Notes under the pieces: generated by a model
What the model was told of the DNA's origin: nothing
Database searches by the model: none
The model's input: only the letters and a program-made list of their open reading frames with translations
Translations under genes and position numbers: made by a program
In this document: positions 54,170-61,388 of the stretch, piece after piece
Layout: each line of letters opens with the position of its first letter
How positions within the stretch are numbered: the stretch's first letter is position 1
From: Clostridia bacterium
Lineage (GTDB): Bacteria > Bacillota > Clostridia > TANB77 > CAG-465
Assembly: GCA_017626395.1 (NCBI GenBank)
Contig: JAGAIU010000028.1
Coordinates: 49,930-113,929 of the forward strand
Direction: 5' to 3'
DNA length: 64,000 nt

Positions 54170-55646
54170 TAATGAAAATTCCAAATCTTTAACATTTGCA
54201 TTATGGTTACACTTTATAACCTTAGCAGTGTTAATTTTCGTTCTTTTGTGGTTTATGCAAGTTGTTTTTTTACAAACATATTATAGGTCGATGAAAAAAA
54301 CAGAAACAGCTCAAATAGGTACACAAGTTGAAAATATATTTAAAAATTCTTTAGATTATAAGGAAGAAATAGATAAAACGGCATATAGAAATTCTGCATC
54401 TATCTATATTTTATCTTTAGATGGTGAACTTTTCTACACCAATACAACATCTACTGGAACTAATTTTTATAATCAAAATGGATATATTGCACAAATGCCA
54501 GGAAGAAATGTTTCGATAGATATAAGTGATATTGCTAAAGATATAATGGAAAGTTCAAGTAAAAAAGTTACGTATACACTGGATATAGACAGATTAAAGA
54601 CACAAATTTATGTGTATGCAAAACAAATATCAGATACAAATTATTGTTATGTTATTATAATGCCTATTGATCCAATTGATGCAACATCAACTGTAATAAC
54701 AAGTCAGCTTATATATATAACAGTAATTTCGCTTATAATATCTACTATAATTTCATTATTTATGTCTAGAAGAATCTCAAGACCAATAATGGAAATGAAT
54801 GAAAGTGCTAAAAAGCTTGGAAAAGGGGATTACAATGTAATTTTTGAAAAATGCGGTTATGATGAATTAGATGAACTAGCAGATACATTGAACTCTGCAA
54901 CAACATCTCTTGAAAGAACAGATGAAATTAGAAGAGAATTGCTTGCAAATGTATCACATGATTTAAAAACACCACTTACTATGATTAAAGCTTATTCTGA
55001 AATGATTAGAGATTTATCTGGAGATAATAAACAAAAAAGAGAAGCTCATTTAAAAGTAATAATAGATGAAACTGACAGATTAACAAGACTTGTTAATGAT
55101 ATGATGGATTTATCTAAAATTGAGTCTGGCATTATTACATTAAATAAAGAAAAATTTAATTTTTCACAAGTTGCAACTTCACTTATTGATACAATAAAAA
55201 TGTCAAATATGGATACACCACATGAGATAAAATATACTATTCCAAACGATTTGTATGTTTATGCAGATAGAACTAAAATAGAACAAGTATTATACAATTT
55301 GGTAATTAATGCTATAAAACATAGTGGTGAAGGAAATAGAAAAATAGATGTTAAGGTAACTGCTACTCAAAAGAGAGTAAAAGTAGAAGTTAAAGACGAT
55401 GGTGTAGGAATCTCAAAAGAAGATTTAAAACATATTTGGGACAGATATTATAAAGCTAGTGAATCGTTTACTAGAAATGTACAAGGAAGTGGACTTGGAC
55501 TTTCAATAGTAAAAAATATACTATTAAAGCATTCATCAGATTTTGGTGTGGATTCTGAAGTTGGAAAAGGTACAACTTTTTGGTTTGATTTAGAAAGAAT
55601 AACTAAGAAAGAAGCAACAATAGATAAAATAAATAAAAAAGACTAG
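54159..55646 (+). CDS. Sensor histidine kinase
   Basis: A 495-residue membrane kinase: helix 1 (about 12-34), an outer sensor domain (about 40-175), helix 2 (about 180-205), HAMP (SRRISRPIMEMNESAKKLGKG), HisKA with the H-box VSHDLKTPL, and HATPase with N, G1 and G2 boxes (LVINAIKHSG, VKDDGVGIS, GSGLGLSIVKN). TTG start inside the response regulator. Layout is that of the WalK/PhoR-type envelope sensors, but the signal is unknown. Confidence 0.95.
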   Translation: MKSNNENSKSLTFALWLHFITLAVLIFVLLWFMQVVFLQTYYRSMKKTETAQIGTQVENIFKNSLDYKEEIDKTAYRNSASIYILSLDGELFYTNTTSTGTNFYNQNGYIAQMPGRNVSIDISDIAKDIMESSSKKVTYTLDIDRLKTQIYVYAKQISDTNYCYVIIMPIDPIDATSTVITSQLIYITVISLIISTIISLFMSRRISRPIMEMNESAKKLGKGDYNVIFEKCGYDELDELADTLNSATTSLERTDEIRRELLANVSHDLKTPLTMIKAYSEMIRDLSGDNKQKREAHLKVIIDETDRLTRLVNDMMDLSKIESGIITLNKEKFNFSQVATSLIDTIKMSNMDTPHEIKYTIPNDLYVYADRTKIEQVLYNLVINAIKHSGEGNRKIDVKVTATQKRVKVEVKDDGVGISKEDLKHIWDRYYKASESFTRNVQGSGLGLSIVKNILLKHSSDFGVDSEVGKGTTFWFDLERITKKEATIDKINKKD

Positions 55647-55663
55647 GAAACTAGTCTTTTTTC
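55636..55663 (+). terminator. Terminator of the two-component operon
   Basis: AAAAGACTAG / CTAGTCTTTT with a GAAA tetraloop (55637-55646 with 55651-55660), T6; the kinase TAG stop is in the left arm. Confidence 0.88.
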
Positions 55664-55826
55664 ATGCCTTTCATTTGTATATCATATATTTTTCACAAAA
55701 GGTGAGTATAATTCAAGACAAGAAGTTAAATTATAGTATTTTCTAATCTCTAACACAAAAATACTAAAATGAAAAAACTTCATATTATTTTAACATCAAT
55801 TACATATTCCTTACACAATTAAAATG

Positions 55827-56048
55827 TATAATGATGTTGTAAATAAGAAAGAGGTGAGATATGGAGGAAGCAGTTTTGTAAATTTTATTTAAAAATTTAC
55901 GGTTATCCATAATTATAGAAAATTATAAAAGAATTCCTATACAAAAAATAATAAAAAGAACGAAAAAGAAACAAATAATATAAATAGGTTTTTTCATATA
56001 TAAACTTGATTTTAGAAGGCGAGTCCCGTTGACTTGCCTTCATTTTTT
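55827..56048 (+). ncRNA. Candidate small RNA or leader transcript
   Basis: The 457 bases between the kinase and the next gene hold no substantial gene but are arranged as a unit: TATAAT at 55827-55832, GAGGTG and a six-codon open frame MEEAVL (55861-55881), a nine-pair hairpin overlapping its stop (55878-55886 with 55892-55900), an A-rich middle, and a GC-rich terminator (56015-56025 with 56031-56041, then T7). It may be an independent RNA of about 200 bases or an attenuated leader of the gene at 56104. The -35 is weak. Confidence 0.5.
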
Positions 56049-56050
56049 TA

Positions 56051-56079
56051 TTTACTTTTTCTTACGTATATGATATTAT
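56051..56079 (+). promoter_or_regulatory. Candidate promoter
   Basis: TTTACT (56051-56056), 17-base spacer, TATTAT (56074-56079). Confidence 0.5.
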
Positions 56080-56103
56080 TTAGTTGTATAAGGAGGAATG
56101 AAT

Positions 56104-56772
56104 ATGAAGAAAAATATTGGATTAATAATTGTTTTATTACTATTAATAGTTAGCGTTGTTGGTAACGTGATTTTAGCAAATAATTGGATGGGTACTAAAA
56201 CACAAGTATCAGATTTAACTGCAAAAATTGAAGAACTTAATGCAAATAATACTACAGAAGGAACTGATGTTGAAGATAATACAGAAAGTACACAAACTCC
56301 TGAGACAGTAGTAGAAGAAAAGTATATATTACCAATGGTAAATCCAGACAACGAAAATAATGTATTGTTATCTGATGGAACTAAAATTAACCGTAGAAGA
56401 ATACATGAAGCATATGATAAACTAAGTGCTTATTATAATGAAGGTGAAGGACTTACAATCGGTTATGATGGAAACTTCCAAAAAGTAGATATAGGTGAAA
56501 AAATGCCTGCAGATATTGTAATAGTTCCATATTCTAATGCTGTGGATTTAGCTAAAATTGTAATATTATTTACTGATGGTACAGCTAAATATATTGAATA
56601 TAGAGATTGTATGTCAAATGCAATAAAACTTTATGATGTTGATATAGAAGAAAAAATAATAGCAATAAAGCAAGTATTTGTATATTCAGAAACTAGTGGT
56701 AGAGGCAGTGCTACAGGTGTTGCAATAATAGAAGACGGATCAGCAGTTGAAATTAATTTTAACAATAAATAG
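56104..56772 (+). CDS. Anchored extracytoplasmic protein
   Basis: A 222-residue protein with an N-terminal membrane helix (about 5-27), a short coiled-coil and Thr/Glu-rich linker (about 33-70), and an outer alpha/beta domain (KINRRRIHEAYDKLSAYY, AKIVILFTDGTAKYIEYRD, GRGSATGVAIIEDGSAVEI). No family recognised. ATG at 56104 is seven bases after AGGAGG; the ATG at 56098 is too close. Confidence 0.76.
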   Translation: MKKNIGLIIVLLLLIVSVVGNVILANNWMGTKTQVSDLTAKIEELNANNTTEGTDVEDNTESTQTPETVVEEKYILPMVNPDNENNVLLSDGTKINRRRIHEAYDKLSAYYNEGEGLTIGYDGNFQKVDIGEKMPADIVIVPYSNAVDLAKIVILFTDGTAKYIEYRDCMSNAIKLYDVDIEEKIIAIKQVFVYSETSGRGSATGVAIIEDGSAVEINFNNK

Positions 56773-56823
56773 TAGATTGACTAAATTAAAAAATTATGCT
56801 AACATTTTCATGAGGGATGAAAT

Positions 56824-57348
56824 GTGAAAAAAGTAAAAGAAAAAGTAAAATTTAAAGCTCCAGGACTTAGAATAATAAAAACAATAATATCTATATTTAT
56901 AGTTTTAATAATATCAAAATTTAGTAAAGGATTACTAACTCCATATGATATGGTGGTTGTTGCAATTCTTGCTATTCAAGGTGATGTTGCGGAGTCTTTA
57001 AAAGAAGTAAGAAACAGAATATCGTCAACTATAATTGGTGGAATTATAGGAACAATTGTAATGAGCATTATGTATATAAGTGAATCAAATCTTATAGATT
57101 TAGTTTTAATTCCACTTGGTGTATTCTTAATACTATATTTCTGCAGTAAATTAATTGGTAAATCTGAATTTATAATAATTGCATGTTATGTATTTTTAGC
57201 TATAACTTTAGACGAACCAGCAGAAATAAGTTGGTTATATCCAATAAAAATAATGGCTAATACAATTGTAGCGAGCATTGTTGCTATGACAGTTAACCTA
57301 TATACACCAAAAGATAAGAGCATGGTAAAAGTAGTAAAAGAAAAATAA
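56824..57348 (+). CDS. Aromatic acid exporter family (DUF939/FUSC-like) membrane protein
   Basis: A 174-residue integral membrane protein with four to five helices and the family start LRIIKTIISIFIVLIISK followed by VVVAILAIQGDVAESLKEVRNRISSTIIGG. Only the membrane domain is present; the C-terminal soluble part of longer members is missing. GTG start seven bases after GAGGG. Substrate unknown. Confidence 0.82.
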   Translation: MKKVKEKVKFKAPGLRIIKTIISIFIVLIISKFSKGLLTPYDMVVVAILAIQGDVAESLKEVRNRISSTIIGGIIGTIVMSIMYISESNLIDLVLIPLGVFLILYFCSKLIGKSEFIIIACYVFLAITLDEPAEISWLYPIKIMANTIVASIVAMTVNLYTPKDKSMVKVVKEK

Positions 57349-57360
57349 AAAAACGAAAAG

Positions 57361-57392
57361 ATAGATTATATGAAAATATAATCTATTTTTTA
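57361..57392 (+). terminator. Terminator
   Basis: ATAGATTATA / TATAATCTAT (57361-57370 with 57377-57386), T tail. Confidence 0.87.
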
Positions 57393-57408
57393 TTGGAAAA
57401 AGTTGTCA

Positions 57409-57464
57409 AAAATGCCTATATCTCCGCATTTTACCTTGACAGAAATTACCATTTAAAGTATAAT
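57409..57464 (+). promoter_or_regulatory. gat operon promoter and inverted repeat
   Basis: TTGACA (57436-57441), 17-base spacer, TATAAT (57459-57464): consensus. AAAATGC / GCATTTT (57409-57415 with 57426-57432) lies directly upstream of the -35. Confidence 0.88.
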
Positions 57465-57492
57465 AATAAACATATGTAAAGGGGGCTTTAAG

Positions 57493-57780
57493 ATGAGCGT
57501 ATCAAAAGAAGATGTAAAGCACATTGCTAAATTATCAAAATTAAATTTAACAGAAGAAGAGTTAGAAAAATATACTACTGATTTATCAAATATAGTAGAT
57601 TTTGCAAACGAGCTTTCAAATATTAATGTGGAAGGTGTTAAACCAACAGCTCACATTTTAGATATTAGAAATGTATTTAGAAAAGATGAAGTGCAACCTT
57701 CATATGATAGAGAAGAAATACTTAAGAATGCACCAAGTAAAGATGCAGGATGTGTAAGTGTTCCAAAAGTTGTAGAATAG
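57493..57780 (+). CDS. gatC: Asp/Glu-tRNA(Asn/Gln) amidotransferase subunit C
   Basis: The 95-residue belt subunit that holds GatA and GatB together. Typical start [21 protein letters not shown] and the VEPTAH-like [17 protein letters not shown] motifs are present. First gene of gatCAB under a consensus promoter. Confidence 0.96.
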   Translation: MSVSKEDVKHIAKLSKLNLTEEELEKYTTDLSNIVDFANELSNINVEGVKPTAHILDIRNVFRKDEVQPSYDREEILKNAPSKDAGCVSVPKVVE

Positions 57781-57791
57781 GGGGAAAGAAA

Positions 57792-59264
57792 ATGGATTTA
57801 TACAGTTTAACGTTAACTGAAGTAGCTAAAAAAATTAAAAATAAAGAAGTTACAATTAAAGAAGTTCTAGATAGCGTTTATTCTAGAATAAAAGAAGTAG
57901 AACCAAAAGTTGACGCATATCTTACTTTAACACAAGAATTAGCATATGATAGGGCTGAAAAACTACAACAGAGATTAGATAACGGAGAAGATATTGGAAT
58001 ACTTGGTGGTGTTCCAGTTGCAATAAAAGATAATATTTGTACAAACGGTGTTAAAACAACATGTGCATCAAAAATGCTAGATAACTTCACACCAATATAT
58101 AGTGCAACAGTTGTTAAAAAATTAGAAGAAGCAGGAGCAATAATTGTTGGTAAAACTAACATGGACGAATTTGCTATGGGTTCTTCTACAGAAACAGCAT
58201 TTGCTAAAGATACAAAAAATCCTTGGGATTTAACTAGAGTTCCAGGTGGTTCTTCAGGTGGTAGTGCTGCTGCAGTATCTGCAGATATGGCATTTGCTTC
58301 ACTTGGATCAGATACAGGTGGATCAATAAGACAACCTGCTTCATATTGTTCAGTAGTTGGTCTAAAACCAACATATGGACTAGTATCAAGATTTGGTCTT
58401 ATTGCATTTGCATCATCACTAGACCAAATAGGACCTTTTGCTAAAACAGTTGAAGATGCAGCATTAATGCTAAATGTTTTAGCTGGACATGACAAAATGG
58501 ATACAACATCTGCTAACTTAGAAAAAGTAGATTATACAGAAGCTTTAGTAAACGATATTAAAGGAAAAGTAGTTGGAATACCAACAGACTTTATAACAGA
58601 TGGAATAAATAAAGATGTTAGAGCAGCATATGATGAAGCTATAGAAACTTTAAAAAATGCCGGAGCTCAAATAAAAGAAATTACATTAGAATATGCTAAA
58701 TATTCTCTTGCAACATATTATATCATTGCAACAGCAGAAGCATCTTCTAACCTTGGAAGATATGATGGTATAAAATATGGATATAGAACTAAAGACTTTA
58801 ATGATTTAGATGAATTATATACAAAATCTAGAACAGAAGGTTTTGGACCAGAAGTAAAAAGAAGAATTATGCTTGGTACTTACGTTCTTTCTTCAGGATA
58901 CTATGATGCTTATTATAAAAGAGCTCAACAAGTAAGAACACTTATTGTTGAAAACTTTAAAAAAGCATTTGAAGAATGTGATGTTATAATGATACCAACT
59001 GCACCTAATACAGCATTTAAATTTGGTGCACACGATGCATCTCCACTTGAAATGTACTTAGAAGATATTTATACAGTTCCAGTTAATATGGCTGGTCTTC
59101 CAGGTATTTCAGTACCAGGTGGATTTGATACAAATGGTATGCCAATAGGAATTCAATTCATTGCCAAAGCATTTGATGAGAAAAACTTATTACAAGTAGC
59201 TTATGCATTTGAACAAAATACAACTTATCATAACGAAAGACCAACAATAGAGGAGGGAAAGTAA
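57792..59264 (+). CDS. gatA: Asp/Glu-tRNA(Asn/Gln) amidotransferase subunit A
   Basis: Glutaminase subunit of 490 residues that supplies ammonia to GatB. Amidase-signature triad: Lys in VAIKDNI, cis-Ser and Ser in [11 protein letters not shown]. The [12 protein letters not shown] region completes the active site. ATG at 57792 follows GGGGGAAAG; the longer frame starts inside gatC. Confidence 0.97.
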   Translation: MDLYSLTLTEVAKKIKNKEVTIKEVLDSVYSRIKEVEPKVDAYLTLTQELAYDRAEKLQQRLDNGEDIGILGGVPVAIKDNICTNGVKTTCASKMLDNFTPIYSATVVKKLEEAGAIIVGKTNMDEFAMGSSTETAFAKDTKNPWDLTRVPGGSSGGSAAAVSADMAFASLGSDTGGSIRQPASYCSVVGLKPTYGLVSRFGLIAFASSLDQIGPFAKTVEDAALMLNVLAGHDKMDTTSANLEKVDYTEALVNDIKGKVVGIPTDFITDGINKDVRAAYDEAIETLKNAGAQIKEITLEYAKYSLATYYIIATAEASSNLGRYDGIKYGYRTKDFNDLDELYTKSRTEGFGPEVKRRIMLGTYVLSSGYYDAYYKRAQQVRTLIVENFKKAFEECDVIMIPTAPNTAFKFGAHDASPLEMYLEDIYTVPVNMAGLPGISVPGGFDTNGMPIGIQFIAKAFDEKNLLQVAYAFEQNTTYHNERPTIEEGK

Positions 59265-59265
59265 A

Positions 59266-60699
59266 ATGAAAGAATATGAAGTTATAATTGGACTTGAAGT
59301 TCACGCTGAACTTTCAACAAATACAAAAATATACTGTAACTGTTCAACATCATTTGGTGCTGACCCTAACACACATTGTTGCCCAATATGTACTGGTATG
59401 CCAGGAACATTACCTGTACTAAATGAAAAAGTTGTTGAATATGCAGTTAAAGCAGGTCTTGCTACAAACTGTGAAATATCTAGATTTTCAAAACAAGATA
59501 GAAAAAATTACTTCTATCCTGACTTACCTAAAGCATTCCAAACATCACAATACGATTTACCATTATGTTTAGGTGGACATATAGATATTAATGTTGATGG
59601 AAATAAAAAATCAATCGGTATTACAAGAATACACATTGAAGAAGATGCAGGTAAATTAATACATGATGCATATACTGGAGATACTCTAGTAGATATGAAC
59701 AGATGCGCTGTTCCTCTAATAGAAATTGTATCTGAACCAGATATTAGAAGTGCAGATGAAGCTATTGCATATATGCAAACTTTAAAATCTATACTTGAAT
59801 ACTTAGAAGTTTGTGATTGTAAAATGCAAGAAGGATCACTTAGATGTGACGTTAACTTATCTGTAAGACCAGTAGGTCAAAAAGAGTTTGGTACTAGAAC
59901 AGAAACTAAAAATTTAAACTCATTTAAAGCAATTCATAATTCAATAGAATTTGAAATAAAAAGACAAATTGAAGTTCTTGAAAATGGCGGAAAAATCTAT
60001 CAAGAAACAAGAAGATTCGATGATGCTAAAGGTGTAGGATATGCTATGCGTACAAAAGAAGATGCACAAGATTATAGATACTTCCCAGAACCAGACTTAG
60101 CACCAATCATTTTAAGTGATGAATATATTAATGATATTAAAAATTCATTACCAGAAATGCCACACATCAAAAAAGAAAGATATATTAAAGAATTTGGATT
60201 ACCAGAATATGATGCTGAAATATTAACAGCTTCTAAAAAGACTGCATATTTCTTTGAAAAAGCAAATGCAATATGCAATAATCCAAAAGCAGTATCTAAC
60301 TGGATTATGGGTGACTTTGCTAGAATGTTAAATGAAAAAGAAATTGAAATTGATGAGTCTGAAGTTACAGAAGAAAACTTAGCATGCTTAATTACACTTA
60401 TAGATAAAGGAACAATTTCTTCTAAAATAGCTAAACAAGTATTTGAAGATATGTTCGAAACAGGAGAAAATGCTAAAGAAATCGTTGAGAAAAAAGGACT
60501 TGTTCAAATGTCAGATGAAGGAGCAATTAAAGAAATTGTTCAAAGAATAGTTGATGCAAATCCGCAATCTGTAGCAGACTATAAAGCAGGTAAAGATAGA
60601 GCAATTGGATTTATGGTTGGACAAATAATGAAAGAAACAAAAGGAAAAGCAAATCCACAAATTGTTAATAAATTATTACTTGAAATAATAAATAAATAG
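59266..60699 (+). CDS. gatB: Asp/Glu-tRNA(Asn/Gln) amidotransferase subunit B
   Basis: The 477-residue kinase/amidotransferase subunit that activates Glu-tRNA(Gln) and/or Asp-tRNA(Asn). Features: IIGLEVHAELST, zinc cysteines (CNCS ... CCPICTGMPG), the KNYFYPDLPKAFQTSQ segment and the C-terminal GatB/YqeY tail. One base after gatA; completes the operon. The organism probably uses indirect Gln-tRNA synthesis. Confidence 0.97.
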   Translation: MKEYEVIIGLEVHAELSTNTKIYCNCSTSFGADPNTHCCPICTGMPGTLPVLNEKVVEYAVKAGLATNCEISRFSKQDRKNYFYPDLPKAFQTSQYDLPLCLGGHIDINVDGNKKSIGITRIHIEEDAGKLIHDAYTGDTLVDMNRCAVPLIEIVSEPDIRSADEAIAYMQTLKSILEYLEVCDCKMQEGSLRCDVNLSVRPVGQKEFGTRTETKNLNSFKAIHNSIEFEIKRQIEVLENGGKIYQETRRFDDAKGVGYAMRTKEDAQDYRYFPEPDLAPIILSDEYINDIKNSLPEMPHIKKERYIKEFGLPEYDAEILTASKKTAYFFEKANAICNNPKAVSNWIMGDFARMLNEKEIEIDESEVTEENLACLITLIDKGTISSKIAKQVFEDMFETGENAKEIVEKKGLVQMSDEGAIKEIVQRIVDANPQSVADYKAGKDRAIGFMVGQIMKETKGKANPQIVNKLLLEIINK

Positions 60700-60740
60700 T
60701 GTATAATATTAATATACATAGTTATAAGGGAGTGATAGTG

Positions 60741-61232
60741 ATGAAAAAGACAAATGTTATACTGGCAATAGTAATATCTATATTTATTGTTAGTGCCATA
60801 GCTATATTAGTAATAGCAGTTGGAAATAATAAAGAGAAAGAAAAAATACCAGTAGATGTTGATTTTGCAGCACTTTCATCAGAGATAAAAGATTCTACTA
60901 GTTTTGATAGAACTAAATTACAAGAAATAACAATCGAAGAACTAGAAACTGAGTTTGGAATTCAAAAAGATTGGATCAAACAAGTTATTGGAGAGAAACC
61001 ATATGTTAACGTTACTTCAAGTATGTATGTAATTATAGAAGTTACAGACGGTAATGTTGAAAATGTAGTAAATGCACTTAAAATATATGGAGATAGTTAT
61101 GATGAAATGTGGAAAGACTATTTAACAGAAGAATATGAGCTGGTAAAAAATAGACAAATAGGTTCAAAAGGAAATTACGTATATTTTGTAGTTTGTGATT
61201 ATCCACAAAACATAGTAGATTTAATAAAATAA
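60741..61232 (+). CDS. DUF4358 extracytoplasmic protein
   Basis: A 163-residue protein with an N-terminal signal-anchor helix (about 7-28, no lipobox) and a DUF4358-type domain. The middle (TIEELETEFGI, YVIIEVTDGNVENVVNALK) and the end (IGSKGNYVYFVVCDYPQNIVDLI) match the domain as I know it. Function unknown. ATG at 60741 follows AAGGGAG. It lies 41 bases after gatB and may be read through. Confidence 0.8.
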   Translation: MKKTNVILAIVISIFIVSAIAILVIAVGNNKEKEKIPVDVDFAALSSEIKDSTSFDRTKLQEITIEELETEFGIQKDWIKQVIGEKPYVNVTSSMYVIIEVTDGNVENVVNALKIYGDSYDEMWKDYLTEEYELVKNRQIGSKGNYVYFVVCDYPQNIVDLIK

Positions 61233-61244
61233 AAAATAGAAATT

Positions 61245-61279
61245 AAAGAGGCTAAGAAATAAAATTCTTAGTCTTTTTT
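61245..61279 (+). terminator. Terminator
   Basis: Stem 61245-61258 with 61265-61278 containing two wobbles (core GCTAAGAA / TTCTTAGT), T-rich end. Confidence 0.75.
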
Positions 61280-61388
61280 ATATTCTGTAACAATTATATT
61301 AAATTAATATTACAGAGAAAAAAAGAGATGTATTTAATTTAAATATAAGATATAATTATACTGATAAATTATACTTATGGAGGTATAT

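Noticed and set aside
57878..58495. 205-codon open frame on the minus strand inside gatA
   Set aside because: It is the shadow of a well-conserved gene on the other strand, has no ribosome site and no recognisable protein motifs. Similar long antisense frames within uvrA (11550-12080) and within the adhesins were rejected for the same reason.
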